A DNA stretch of 64,000 nucleotides from Caldanaerobius polysaccharolyticus DSM 13641 (GTDB taxonomy: Bacteria > Bacillota > Thermoanaerobacteria > Thermoanaerobacterales > Caldanaerobiaceae). Shown here piece by piece: positions 14,065-25,207 of the stretch. The notes under the pieces are model-generated. The model made no database searches. It was given only the letters and a program-made list of their open reading frames with translations, and had not been told where the DNA came from. The position numbers were made by a program, and so were the translations under genes. The DNA lies in contig NZ_KE386494.1 in the NCBI RefSeq assembly GCF_000427425.1, forward strand, positions 584,545 through 648,544, in the 5' to 3' direction. Numbering within the stretch: the stretch's first letter is position 1; each line of letters starts with the position of its first letter.

Positions 14065-15414
14065 ATGAGTTCCCGCGACCAAATTAAAATAATAAAGCAA
14101 AATAATGATGTACATTGGATATTCTACATTTCAGACAGTACCCTATTTTATAAAAAGATACAAAACAGCGCTGTCGCCGAAGTTAAGCTAATAAAAGAAC
14201 CTGTTTTATACTATGACGTAGACTTAGACATGGAAGATAACATACACCTTATAGCCACATTGCACAGCGGTGAGATAATGTACTTTGTATACACAAAGAG
14301 CGGATGGAAAAGCACATCACTCTATAAATTCAATACTTCCAGCCAAAAGTACGGTCCAATCGCCATAAAAAAGATAAAACACTATTTGCACGTTATTTAC
14401 AGCGCTAAAAATACATTTGACGCCAGCTGGTTTTTTGCACATCATCGCTGGGATGGGGCTCAGTGGGAAGCCAACACCCTGTTAAAACTTCATAGTCCAG
14501 ACCCTTATTTTGATATAGCGTCCAATTATAATAATGATATATACATCATTTTTGAAGACATTTCCAGCGGCATTACAAATGGCTATTTTTCTTCCTTTCA
14601 TCCCCACATAAATAAGTGGAGCAGCCCCATCCAGTTTGCTTCCAACATCCTTCCCCATTCCTCCAAAATGTATATAGACAACGAAAATACTATACATTTC
14701 CTATGGCAGAGCCATGACGGAATATACTACAAGAAAAAATTTCAAGGAGGCTGGCCTAAAAACACCTGGAGCGATGTTAAAAAGATAACATCATACAACA
14801 AGCCCTGTAACCCCGTTATAATGAAAATACGCTTTTCTATGTGGATTGTGTGGATCCAGGAAAACGACCTGTGCTGTTGTATGTCATCAGACATGGGTAC
14901 AACGTGGAGCAATCCGTTTAAATACCAGGCCATAGACCGAGACTTTTACGTCGCCAGATACATTGAAAACTCCAAAAGCAAGTTCGATGCCAGATATGTA
15001 TACGGATACGAAAACCCTAATTTAAATATCGCAGTAGTAAAAGATTTCTTTGATGATAACAATAGCAAAACCGGATATTTTACATTTTATATAAAGGAAT
15101 TGCAAAACTATACCGAGAACCTGATCTCAGCAGTAAAAAAGATGGAGAAAGAAAAACAAGATTTAAAAAACGCCATAACCACTCTTCAAGCAGAAAAATC
15201 TTACGCTGACGATGCCTTAGACAAACTCAATTTAGAGCTGTCAGCTATAAAAAAGCAAAATGAATACATAAAAGAAATATATGAAAAGACGCAAAAAGAG
15301 CTGACACAATTGCAATCAGAAAATGCCAGGTTAAAAGAGCTTCTAGACAATTTAAACGACAAAAAAAGTAAAAGCATATTAAGCAAACTGGTTGCCTTGT
15401 TAAGATCACTTTAA
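14065..15414 (+). CDS. Beta-propeller-like protein with C-terminal coiled coil, function unknown
   Basis: A 449-residue protein of two parts. Residues 1 to about 345 contain repeated beta-strand units with a spacing of some 45-50 residues and recurring Asp/Asn-x-His/Ile-Trp patterns (NDVHWIFYIS, ENTIHFLWQSHDGIYY, WIVWIQENDLCC), like sialidase or BNR-type propellers. About residues 355-435 form a heptad-rich coiled coil (KMEKEKQDLKNAITTLQAEK and on), followed by a basic end. No signal peptide. The ATG at 14065 has AGGGGGTGAT directly upstream. Divergent from the gene at 13937; its last nine bases overlap the convergent DUF3343 gene. I do not recognise the family. A spore-associated or structural role is a guess. 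Confidence 0.6.
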   Translation: MSSRDQIKIIKQNNDVHWIFYISDSTLFYKKIQNSAVAEVKLIKEPVLYYDVDLDMEDNIHLIATLHSGEIMYFVYTKSGWKSTSLYKFNTSSQKYGPIAIKKIKHYLHVIYSAKNTFDASWFFAHHRWDGAQWEANTLLKLHSPDPYFDIASNYNNDIYIIFEDISSGITNGYFSSFHPHINKWSSPIQFASNILPHSSKMYIDNENTIHFLWQSHDGIYYKKKFQGGWPKNTWSDVKKITSYNKPCNPVIMKIRFSMWIVWIQENDLCCCMSSDMGTTWSNPFKYQAIDRDFYVARYIENSKSKFDARYVYGYENPNLNIAVVKDFFDDNNSKTGYFTFYIKELQNYTENLISAVKKMEKEKQDLKNAITTLQAEKSYADDALDKLNLELSAIKKQNEYIKEIYEKTQKELTQLQSENARLKELLDNLNDKKSKSILSKLVALLRSL

Positions 15415-15669
15415 CTTCTCTACTGTTTTATACTTACCATACATCATGACGACCTTAAAAATTCCCGCTATAGGGAATTTTATTTTATCGTATTCCTGAA
15501 TCACTTTATCAAGGTCTTTTATGTCAAACCTTATAGAGTAACTGCATCCCGCAGTTATCCCCCTGGGTGTCGGCATAAATGAGACGTTCAAATTCAAGTA
15601 TTTTAACTTGTTTTCAAAGTACATAGCGTGCTGCGATGAGTAAAAAACTATTATGCAATATTCGTGCAC
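15406..15669 (-). CDS. DUF3343 protein (putative Se/S carrier-like)
   Basis: An 87-residue protein matching DUF3343. It starts with an IVFYSSQHAMYFENKLK strand-helix unit and then has the signature MPTPRGITAGCSYSIRF, whose cysteine is the supposed carrier residue. Family members often sit next to YedF/SirA-type or selenium genes; none is seen here. Start is GTG at 15669 with AAAGAGGTGAT upstream. It is a lone gene, converging on and overlapping the propeller-like gene by nine bases. The biochemical role of the family is not established. Confidence 0.8.
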   Translation of the reverse strand: MHEYCIIVFYSSQHAMYFENKLKYLNLNVSFMPTPRGITAGCSYSIRFDIKDLDKVIQEYDKIKFPIAGIFKVVMMYGKYKTVEKLK

Positions 15670-15808
15670 CGCATATCACCTCTTTATTATTATATTTGGA
15701 AGCCACAAAATATGTCCCACTATACCATATATTTCTTAAAGGAATTCACTCTGTACTTATAGAATTGATATTTTAGAATATATTTTATAAAAAGGAGCAC
15801 TGAGAGAC

Positions 15809-16351
15809 ATGAAAATGTATAAAGTCTTACTCGCTTTTACCTTTATTTTCTCGCTTTTTATCAGCACGGCCAATGGCGCAGCAGCCGCCGTCAATCATAG
15901 GTACAAGCAAAAGTCTTATACCTATAATATAAACAATTCTACACAGCAACAAATGCCGGCAGCGTATGAGATATCCCAGGAGGAACAGCAATTGATAGGG
16001 TATATAAATGCCGAGCGGACAAAAAACGGATTAAATAAACTTATTGCAAATCCAAAGCTATCAATGATCGCCCATTTAAAAGCTGAAGATATGCTCAAAA
16101 ACAATTATTTTTCCCACGTTTCGCCGACCTACGGCTCGCCATGGGACATGATGAAGAAATTCGGAATAATCTATAACATGGCCGGTGAAAACATAGCAAA
16201 AAACGCAAACGTGTATAAGGCCCACATCGCTTTAATGAATTCCCCCGGGCATAGAGCCAATATACTAAATAACTCCTACACCGATGTAGGCGTAGGAGTT
16301 GCCCACGACAAATACGGTAACGTGATTGTCGTAGAAATGTTCATAAGATAA
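15809..16351 (+). CDS. Secreted CAP-domain protein (SCP/PR1-like, YkwD type)
   Basis: A 180-residue exported protein. Residues 1-26 form a signal peptide ending near NGAAAA. After a linker, a CAP domain spans about residues 55-180: EEQQLIGYINAERTKNGLN, the HLKAEDMLKNNYFSHVSP segment, and the GENIAKN and SPGHRANILNNSYTDVGVGV motifs, with the paired histidines usual in the family. CAP proteins of this kind occur on the surface and spores of Firmicutes; no activity is assigned here. AAAGGAG lies 12 bases before the ATG. Single gene converging on the M18 peptidase gene. Confidence 0.88.
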   Translation: MKMYKVLLAFTFIFSLFISTANGAAAAVNHRYKQKSYTYNINNSTQQQMPAAYEISQEEQQLIGYINAERTKNGLNKLIANPKLSMIAHLKAEDMLKNNYFSHVSPTYGSPWDMMKKFGIIYNMAGENIAKNANVYKAHIALMNSPGHRANILNNSYTDVGVGVAHDKYGNVIVVEMFIR

Positions 16352-16355
16352 TAAA

Positions 16356-17792
16356 CTATTTGCTGTTTAAATAAAAAGCTTTATAGCCTTTATAAGCCAT
16401 ATATACGTCTACTTTTGAAGACACCTCATAGGGGGAATGCATGCTTAAAAGGGCCACGCCACAATCCACCGTCTGTATGCCGTGGTTGGCCACAAACATA
16501 GCTACCGTTCCCCCTCCGCCTAAATCCACCTTACCTAGCTCGCCTATCTGCCATGCCACGTTGTTGTCGTTGAATATCTTACGCACCTTCCCTACAAACT
16601 CTGCATTGGCATCATTGGAACCTACTTTACCCCGTGCGCCAGTGTATTTTGTCAACACTAAGCCGTTCCCAATATAAGAACAATTTTTCTTTTCAAAGGC
16701 TTCTTCGTAATTTGGGTCTACCCCTGCGTTTACGTCAGCCGACAGCAATCTTGAATTGCCCAGTATCCTTCTCAAAATCAAGTCGCTATAATTAGCATAG
16801 CAAAGCCCCGCCAGTTCTGCTACTGCGTTTTCATAAAAAACAGATTCCATGCCGGTATTGCCTACGCTCCCTATCTCCTCTTTATCGGCAAAAATAGCCA
16901 TACAAGTGTATTCGGGTTTATCTAATTCCAGTATGGAAGTCAAGGAAGTGTACGCACATACCCTGTCATCTTGTCCATAACCGCCTATCATACTCCTATC
17001 TATCCCCACGTCCTTGGCTTTAAACGCCGGCACCAGTTCCAATTCCGCACTGGTGAAATCCTCTTCTACGATGCCGTATTTTTCATTGAGAAGCTTTAAT
17101 ACATTGAGCTTAACCTTTTCTTCAGCCTTTTTATCTGCAAAAGGTATACTGCCCACCAGGGGATTTAAGCTCTCGCCAGTTATGGCATCGCTCATACTCT
17201 TTTTCATCTGATCCTGCGCAAGGTGTGGTAGCAGGTCTGATATATTAAAAACAGGATCACCGGCTTCCTCACCTATTTTTATGTACAGCTTCTCCCCATT
17301 AGCTTTAACTATCACGCCGTGCAAAGCTAAAGGAATCACAACCCATTGATATTTTTTTATGCCACCGTAATAATGGGTTTTAAACAACGCTAGATCGCTT
17401 TTCTCGTAAAGGGGATTGGGCTTTAAATCTATCCGCGGTGAATCAATATGGGAGACAATCATGTTAATTCCTCTCTCAAGAGGTTGCTCCCCCACCACAA
17501 ACAAAACCACCGACTTGCCATGATTGTTTAAATAAAGCTTTGTACCAGGCTTGAGTATCTTCCCTTTAGCTATATAATCGCTAAGCGGCTCAAATCCCTT
17601 CTCTCTGGCCCTCTTTATAATTTCCTCAGCTGCCTCTCTCTCTGTTTTAGCCGCATCTAAAAAAGCTTTATAGCCTTCGCAGTACTGAAATACTTTATCC
17701 AACTCTCCCGAGCCGATTTTCATCCATGCGCTTTTCACCTTGTACGATAACTTTTCCTCTAGTTCTTTCCCCGGAGTCCTTTCTTCGTCCAT
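16356..17792 (-). CDS. M18-family zinc aminopeptidase
   Basis: Removes N-terminal, often acidic, residues from peptides in the cytoplasm. The 478-residue protein has the metal and catalytic signatures of M18 enzymes: NMIVSHIDSPRIDLKP (first His-Asp), GYGQDDRVCAYTS, ADKEEIGSVGNTGMES (Glu-Glu), SADVNAGVDP, and a late GLVLTKYTGARGKVGSNDAN region followed by GGGGTVAMF. The ATG at 17792 follows AAGGAGGTCAGAGGA; a frame reaching 17867 has no ribosome site and is not used. Downstream of yunB, separated by 92 bases, and convergent with the CAP gene. Confidence 0.92.
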   Translation of the reverse strand: MDEERTPGKELEEKLSYKVKSAWMKIGSGELDKVFQYCEGYKAFLDAAKTEREAAEEIIKRAREKGFEPLSDYIAKGKILKPGTKLYLNNHGKSVVLFVVGEQPLERGINMIVSHIDSPRIDLKPNPLYEKSDLALFKTHYYGGIKKYQWVVIPLALHGVIVKANGEKLYIKIGEEAGDPVFNISDLLPHLAQDQMKKSMSDAITGESLNPLVGSIPFADKKAEEKVKLNVLKLLNEKYGIVEEDFTSAELELVPAFKAKDVGIDRSMIGGYGQDDRVCAYTSLTSILELDKPEYTCMAIFADKEEIGSVGNTGMESVFYENAVAELAGLCYANYSDLILRRILGNSRLLSADVNAGVDPNYEEAFEKKNCSYIGNGLVLTKYTGARGKVGSNDANAEFVGKVRKIFNDNNVAWQIGELGKVDLGGGGTVAMFVANHGIQTVDCGVALLSMHSPYEVSSKVDVYMAYKGYKAFYLNSK

Positions 17793-17884
17793 TCCTCTGA
17801 CCTCCTTAAAATTTTTATATTTACCAGAAATTATAGCACAAAGGAAAGCTTCTTGCAAAACAGCCATGAAACAGCTGTGAAATA

Positions 17885-18541
17885 CTACTTCACTGGAATT
17901 TTTAACTTGTCATCGGTGGTATCATAGTAGCTGTTAGGTACATCGCCTATAATTATGTTTTCAGCAATGGGCACTTCAGTAGACACATTTATAATTTTAC
18001 TGGAAAGAGGGGCAACTATCTGAATTTTTCCATCAACCACCAAAAATATCCTATGTCGTGTCTGGTTTATACCTGCTTTGTCAAACTGAGTCCTGAAATT
18101 CACCTCGACGGTCCCCACCGGTAATATTCCAACGGGAAGCCTAGGGCCAAAATTTGCAAATATCTGATTGCTTAACAGACTGCCCAAAGGCACGTACACC
18201 TTCTGAGATTTTATTTGATCCAGCTGGTGTTGCACTTCCAGTGAGGTCTCAGCAGCTATCTTATTCATCTCTACTACGTTGGACTGGACCATGGCGATTT
18301 TTCCATCTTTGTCTGTCCTCACGTATACCAGATCACTGTAATCTATATCCCTCACTATGTTTTTATATATCGCGCTGTCAATAGATTTTACAGCAAGAAT
18401 TCTGGCCTGCGCTTCTGATAAAGCAAGGACAATAGGTTCTATCTTTTTATCTATTATGTACAGACATATAAAAATTGTAAGCAACACTATAAAAAAAATA
18501 TAACTTCTGTGGGCTTTAAGGTGCTTATGGTGCATTTTCAA
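17885..18541 (-). CDS. yunB: Sporulation protein YunB
   Basis: A 218-residue protein with one N-terminal membrane segment (about residues 13-30) followed by an extracytoplasmic domain. The match to YunB shows in EAQARILAVKSIDSAIYKNI, the KIAMVQSNVVEMNKIAAETS segment, VYVPLGSLLSNQIFANFGPR and VGTVEVNFRTQFDKAGINQTRHRI. YunB is made in the mother cell under sigma-E in Bacillus subtilis and is needed for efficient sporulation. The start is probably TTG at 18541, with GGAGGTG seven bases upstream; an ATG two codons later is the alternative. It is divergent from the penicillin-binding protein gene. Confidence 0.9.
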   Translation of the reverse strand: MKMHHKHLKAHRSYIFFIVLLTIFICLYIIDKKIEPIVLALSEAQARILAVKSIDSAIYKNIVRDIDYSDLVYVRTDKDGKIAMVQSNVVEMNKIAAETSLEVQHQLDQIKSQKVYVPLGSLLSNQIFANFGPRLPVGILPVGTVEVNFRTQFDKAGINQTRHRIFLVVDGKIQIVAPLSSKIINVSTEVPIAENIIIGDVPNSYYDTTDDKLKIPVK

Positions 18542-18603
18542 TACACAACACCTCCCGCTCTCATTATATGCTCTCCAAGCTTATAGTGTTAAAGGATTTT
18601 ATA

Positions 18604-18612
18604 TGGTATAAT
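18604..18612 (+). promoter_or_regulatory. Extended -10 promoter of the PBP gene
   Basis: TGG immediately before TATAAT (18607-18612), an extended -10 element. No good -35 box is seen 17 bases upstream, which fits such promoters. A ribosome site AAGGAGG follows before the ATG at 18648. Confidence 0.6.
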
Positions 18613-18647
18613 TGTATTGATCAGTATTTCATTAAGGAGGCTTTGAA

Positions 18648-21278
18648 ATGGCCGAAACTAGATCATCCGTCAAATCAAAGCGCAAAAAGAGAATAAGCGT
18701 ACTAAGGGTAGCGTTGTTGATAATCGTAGCATTGCTGGCCATAGCCATCGGTGCAGCAGGGGGAAAGGTGATGGCCATCATAAGCTCTACGCCAAAGCTC
18801 TCCCCTGATGCACTTCTTGAGCAAAACCTATCCACCTCCGTTTACGCGAAAGACGCTAATGGCAACTGGCAGAGAGTGGCACTGTTTCACGGCGCCAACA
18901 ATCGTTTGTGGGTGAGCATATCCAAAATACCTAAAGACTTGCAAAATGCTTTTATAGCCATTGAAGACCAGAGGTTTAGAGAACACCATGGAATTGACAT
19001 AAAGAGGATTTTTGGCGCGCTGATCGCAGATATCAAGACCAGGAGTTTTTCTGAAGGCGGCAGCACCATAACCCAACAACTGGTTAAAAATACGATGCTG
19101 TCTTCAGAAAAGTCGCTAAAACGCAAAATTCAGGAAGCCGTACTGGCGTGGCAAATTGAAAACATATACTCGAAAGACCAAATACTAGAAGCGTATTTAA
19201 ATACTATCTTTCTAGGAAACTCTAACCTCAACGCCTATGGGGTAGAAGCAGCCTCGTTAGCCTACTTTGGCAAAGACGTAAGCGAGCTGGATCTGGCAGA
19301 ATCAGCCTTACTTGCCGGAATCAACAACAATCCATCTACCAATTCGCCCTATGTGAACCCTAAAAAAGCAAAAGAGCGTCAGGAACTGGTTCTTTACAAG
19401 ATGTTAGAAAACGGGTTTATAACAAGGGAAGAGTACGAAAAGGCAAAGGCCGAAAAACTGGTGTATAAAAAGGCTGAGGGCTTAAATGACTACCAGCATC
19501 AATACTTTATAGACCAGGTAATACAGGACGTGGCGGCCGAGTTGCAAAAAAGAGAAAACATAAGCTATAACGAAGCCCTGAATAAGATATACACAGGTGG
19601 GTATAAAATCTATACCACCATGGACTTGAGAATACAGGATGCTATCGAACAAAATTTTAAAAATAACAGGCTGTTTCCCAAAGATGAATACGTAAAGAAC
19701 TATCAACGTGAAAACATTATAGAGCCTCAAGGGGCTATGGTAGTGCTAGACCCCAAAACAGGCGAAGTAAAAGGGATGGTAGGGGGAAGAGGTACTCAAT
19801 CAGGAAAGTTTCTGCTAAATAGGGCTGTAAGCCGTCGGCAACCGGGCTCAGCCATAAAGCCTATCACGGTCTATACCCCTGCTATCGATAACGGCTACAC
19901 TGCAGCTTCAGTAATAGATGATGCACCTGTAACCTTTGACATAAAAGGCAGCGGTCCATGGAGACCTGAAAACTACGAATCAGGTTATTACAGGGGTCTT
20001 GTCACGCTAAGGACTGCACTTCAAAACTCCATAAACGTCCCTGCCGCTAAGCTGGTAATGACGTTGGGAACCCAGACTTCCTATGAATACGGTATCAGGT
20101 TTGGCCTTGGGTTAAGCAAAGCTGATAGCCTTTCCCCTGCTGCCCTTTCACTGGGCGCCCTTACCCAGGGAGTAACCCCTCTAGAGATGGCAGGAGCATA
20201 CGGTGCACTAGCCAACGGAGGCGTTTACGTAAAGCCTATAACCTTTACCAAAGTTTTGGACCGCAATGACAACGTCGTAATAGATAACCGCCCTTCAAAA
20301 AGGGTTGTGGTCAGCCCACAAGTAGCCTACATCATCACCAACATGATGGAATCTGTTGTAAAAGCAGGTACAGGGACTAATGCCGCTTTACCCAATATGG
20401 CGGTTGCAGGCAAGACAGGGACGACAGAAGATTATCACGACGCGTGGTTTGCTGGCTTTACACCAAAATACGTGGGAGTAGTATGGATGGGATATGACCA
20501 GCCAAAGACCATGGTAGACCGATACGGCCTTAAGGTAGTAGGAGGGTCTTACCCAGCCATGATGTGGCGCGCGGTGATGCAACAGATACACAGCGGAATG
20601 AAATACGCCGGTTTTACCAAACCTGAAGGAATCGTCAGCGCATACGTATGTAAAGACTCAGGTGATTTACCTACAGATGTATGCAGACAAGATCCCAGGG
20701 GCAACAGGGTATACAAAGAAATTTTCATACAGGGAACAGTACCTACCACATACTGCAAGGTACATGTAAAAGCAAAAATCGACATATCCACCAACAAATT
20801 AGCCACAGACTATTGCCCACCTCAGTTCGTGCAAGAACGGGTATTTATAAATCCCCCTGGCAGATCTCCTGAGCTCAACCAATACACCCAGGACGGCAGG
20901 TACGTTGTACCATCTCAGACGTGCGACAAGCATACAAGTCCTTCTTCAATAAACCCTGATAGCGGAAGCAATAGCAGTAAAGAAACCACGCCTCCAGAGT
21001 CCCCAGGTCCCCAAGAGAACCCAAATCCTTCTAATCCCCAAAGCGGTAACCAAAATCAAAACCAACCCGGTGACAACAACACCGCAACTCCTCCTTCTGG
21101 CACAGGAGAACAGAACGGTAACAGCACCACATCTCCTGGGCAGAGCGGCCAAAACCAGGGAGAAAACAATAACAACAGCCCAACGATGCAAGACAATACT
21201 TCAGGTACTCATAAATCCCCTGCAACCAATCTTCAGGATATGATTAATGGGCTGTTTAAAGGCAAAAAAGGCCAGTAA
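18648..21278 (+). CDS. Class A penicillin-binding protein (glycosyltransferase/transpeptidase), PBP1A-like
   Basis: Polymerises and crosslinks peptidoglycan at the outer face of the membrane. The 876-residue protein has a basic cytoplasmic tail and one membrane anchor (residues 17-46). A GT51 glycosyltransferase domain follows (about 80-250), with catalytic Glu106 in IAIEDQRF and the GGSTITQQLVKN motif. The transpeptidase domain carries Ser401-x-x-Lys404, Ser461-Ile-Asn463 and Lys589-Thr-Gly591. The last 140 or so residues are a low-complexity tail rich in Pro, Asn, Gln, Ser and Gly, perhaps a spacer in the wall. Cysteine pairs near 650-760 are unusual for an exported enzyme. Single gene with its own promoter and terminator. 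It could be the vegetative or the sporulation PBP. Confidence 0.93.
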   Translation: MAETRSSVKSKRKKRISVLRVALLIIVALLAIAIGAAGGKVMAIISSTPKLSPDALLEQNLSTSVYAKDANGNWQRVALFHGANNRLWVSISKIPKDLQNAFIAIEDQRFREHHGIDIKRIFGALIADIKTRSFSEGGSTITQQLVKNTMLSSEKSLKRKIQEAVLAWQIENIYSKDQILEAYLNTIFLGNSNLNAYGVEAASLAYFGKDVSELDLAESALLAGINNNPSTNSPYVNPKKAKERQELVLYKMLENGFITREEYEKAKAEKLVYKKAEGLNDYQHQYFIDQVIQDVAAELQKRENISYNEALNKIYTGGYKIYTTMDLRIQDAIEQNFKNNRLFPKDEYVKNYQRENIIEPQGAMVVLDPKTGEVKGMVGGRGTQSGKFLLNRAVSRRQPGSAIKPITVYTPAIDNGYTAASVIDDAPVTFDIKGSGPWRPENYESGYYRGLVTLRTALQNSINVPAAKLVMTLGTQTSYEYGIRFGLGLSKADSLSPAALSLGALTQGVTPLEMAGAYGALANGGVYVKPITFTKVLDRNDNVVIDNRPSKRVVVSPQVAYIITNMMESVVKAGTGTNAALPNMAVAGKTGTTEDYHDAWFAGFTPKYVGVVWMGYDQPKTMVDRYGLKVVGGSYPAMMWRAVMQQIHSGMKYAGFTKPEGIVSAYVCKDSGDLPTDVCRQDPRGNRVYKEIFIQGTVPTTYCKVHVKAKIDISTNKLATDYCPPQFVQERVFINPPGRSPELNQYTQDGRYVVPSQTCDKHTSPSSINPDSGSNSSKETTPPESPGPQENPNPSNPQSGNQNQNQPGDNNTATPPSGTGEQNGNSTTSPGQSGQNQGENNNNSPTMQDNTSGTHKSPATNLQDMINGLFKGKKGQ

Positions 21279-21283
21279 AAGAA

Positions 21284-21300
21284 GGACATATCAGATGTCC
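21284..21300. terminator. Terminator between the PBP gene and the LysM/SleB gene
   Basis: GGACAT and ATGTCC around a five-base loop. Pyrimidine-rich tails follow on both strands (TCTCTTCT, TTCTTTTAC). It serves the two converging genes. Confidence 0.55.
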
Positions 21301-21324
21301 TCTCTTCTGCCCTCTCCTTTAATT

Positions 21325-22134
21325 TTATCTGAGGTATGTGAATACCATTCTGCCTATCCTTGCCGCTATAGGTTGAGACCACAGCCACGAGTTCGTGGTG
21401 CTGTCGTCAAAATAGAACAGAGCACCTTTGGTAGGATCACTGCCATGAAGTGCATCATACGCTGCCTTTTTAGCCTCATCAGATGCCGGCTTATTGATCC
21501 AACCATTGGCTACAGGTGTAAATTGATAATATCCGTCAGTTTTCTCATATATCACATCAGGTATGGTGTCAGGAAATCGATAATCTTTGACTCTGTTTAT
21601 AACTACAGCCCCTACGCCTACTTTAGCCTCATAAGGCTCTCCATCTGCCTCTGCCGTTATCAATCTCGCCAATAAATCCAAATCGCTTAACGTATAAGAG
21701 ATAACGCCTCTGTATACAGATCCTCTGGATGCCTCCTGATAGCTACCGCTATTTGATGAGGTTCCTGTCGTCGAACCTGAACCTGGTATGTTGAGCTGTT
21801 GTCCAGGGTATATGTAATCGCCCCATATACCATTGGCCTTGCGCAGAGAATAAACCGATACTCCGTACCTTTTGGCTATAAGGTACAAGGTATCACCGCT
21901 TTTCACCGTATACACAATCGAAGGAACATATAAAACCTGCCCTGGATAAATCCATGTGTCAGTGAGGTTATTATCCCTCATAATAGCTGAAGCCGTGGTG
22001 TTAAAAAGTTTCCCTATTGTGTAAAGGGAATCTCCCGGTACAACCTTATAAGTGCCGGAATAAGCGGTCTGAGATAAGGCAAAGGATAGGGCTAACGCCG
22101 CCACAAATGCTGTGGCCTTTTTTGACTTGAACAT
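21325..22134 (-). CDS. LysM-SleB-type cell wall hydrolase
   Basis: Exported peptidoglycan hydrolase of 269 residues. A signal peptide (1-28) precedes two LysM repeats (about 30-73 and 75-118, each with a [11 protein letters not shown] or [12 protein letters not shown] core). A serine- and glycine-rich linker (about 118-140) leads to a Hydrolase_2/SleB domain with [29 protein letters not shown]; Glu in AEADGE is the expected catalytic residue. SleB and relatives are lytic enzymes of spore cortex, but the LysM version can act on vegetative walls. A c-di-AMP riboswitch upstream ties expression to wall or osmotic state. ATG at 22134 with AGAGGAGGAAG upstream. Confidence 0.9.
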   Translation of the reverse strand: MFKSKKATAFVAALALSFALSQTAYSGTYKVVPGDSLYTIGKLFNTTASAIMRDNNLTDTWIYPGQVLYVPSIVYTVKSGDTLYLIAKRYGVSVYSLRKANGIWGDYIYPGQQLNIPGSGSTTGTSSNSGSYQEASRGSVYRGVISYTLSDLDLLARLITAEADGEPYEAKVGVGAVVINRVKDYRFPDTIPDVIYEKTDGYYQFTPVANGWINKPASDEAKKAAYDALHGSDPTKGALFYFDDSTTNSWLWSQPIAARIGRMVFTYLR

Positions 22135-22152
22135 ATGCCTTCTTCCTCCTCT

Positions 22153-22260
22153 TTCGCCTCCGAGGTTAGTTGCCGGGTTCGGGTTGAGGTTACCCTACTC
22201 GAATCCTCGAGATTCACCCCTGAAAAAATCCCCCCGTACTCCTTTAAGGAGATTCGGCTT
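22153..22260 (-). promoter_or_regulatory. c-di-AMP riboswitch (ydaO/yuaA type)
   Basis: The minus strand shows the conserved blocks in order: AAGCCGAATC, GTACGGGGG, GGGGTGAATC, TAGGGTAACCT, CAACCCGAACCCG, GCAACTAACCTCGGAGGCG. This matches the ydaO consensus closely. It lies 18 bases before the LysM/SleB hydrolase start; members of this class typically lower expression when c-di-AMP is high. I found no clear terminator in the short stretch before the gene, so the output mechanism is not shown. Confidence 0.92.
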
Positions 22261-22335
22261 AATATATTGTTAATAAATTTGTAATATGTTTAATATAATA
22301 TTAACAAATAACAAAAGGTAAATCTATATTAATTT

Positions 22336-22372
22336 GATGGAAATGTAGGCATATAAAGCCTGTATTTCCATC
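22336..22372. repeat. 15-bp inverted repeat between DUF523 and the c-di-AMP riboswitch
   Basis: GATGGAAATGTAGGC (22336-22350) and GCCTGTATTTCCATC (22358-22372), with two G-U wobbles and a seven-base loop. No T-run on either side. It may act as a second terminator, an mRNA-end stabiliser or a regulatory site; I cannot decide. Confidence 0.45.
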
Positions 22373-22390
22373 ATCTTTGGCAAATAAAAA

Positions 22391-22407
22391 AGAGGGCTTT
22401 AACCTCT
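22391..22407 (-). terminator. Terminator at the 3' end of the infC-to-DUF523 run
   Basis: AGAGG and CCTCT around a seven-base loop, followed on the minus strand by TTTTTATTTG. The stem overlaps the DUF523 stop codon. Confidence 0.6.
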
Positions 22408-22836
22408 GCTTTCAATATCTATGCCCTCTCTCATCAATAGCTCTGCTGTTACGCCATTGCCCCTAATTAAGTTCCCTGTAAAAGTGCCATCGTAAACGCT
22501 TCCCCATCCGCAAGATGGGCTTTTTGCTTTTAGCACAGCCTTTTTTGCCCGTACCGCTTTTGCCAGTTTCAACACTTCATACGCTCCTCGCACAAAGTTT
22601 TCCGTAACATCCCTTCCATCGGAAGTTATAACTCTAGCTCGGCGATCCAGCACATCACATCCTGTACCCCCGCAAATCTCCGAAGGACATCGGGGAGTAG
22701 AAAGTCCCCCCAGTTGCTCAGGGCATACCGGTATGGCCTTTCCCTCTTTTATGAGTTTATACACCTTCTCATCAATACAGCCTTTGCCATCATACCTGGT
22801 GTTAAGCCCAGCAAGGCATGCGCTAACGATTAACAC
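22399..22836 (-). CDS. DUF523 protein
   Basis: A 145-residue protein of the DUF523 family. Its conserved blocks are SACLAGLNTRYDG near the N-terminus, PVCPEQLGGLSTPR, and KAKSPSCGWGSVYDG, with several conserved cysteines (in ACLAG, VCPEQ, SCG). No function is established for the family. Start is GTG at 22836, five bases after the mutS2 stop, with AGAGAGGTGAT upstream; a frame to 22917 merely extends into mutS2. Last gene of the long minus-strand run. Confidence 0.88.
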   Translation of the reverse strand: MLIVSACLAGLNTRYDGKGCIDEKVYKLIKEGKAIPVCPEQLGGLSTPRCPSEICGGTGCDVLDRRARVITSDGRDVTENFVRGAYEVLKLAKAVRAKKAVLKAKSPSCGWGSVYDGTFTGNLIRGNGVTAELLMREGIDIESRG

Positions 22837-22840
22837 CCTA

Positions 22841-25207
<2,367 letters not shown>

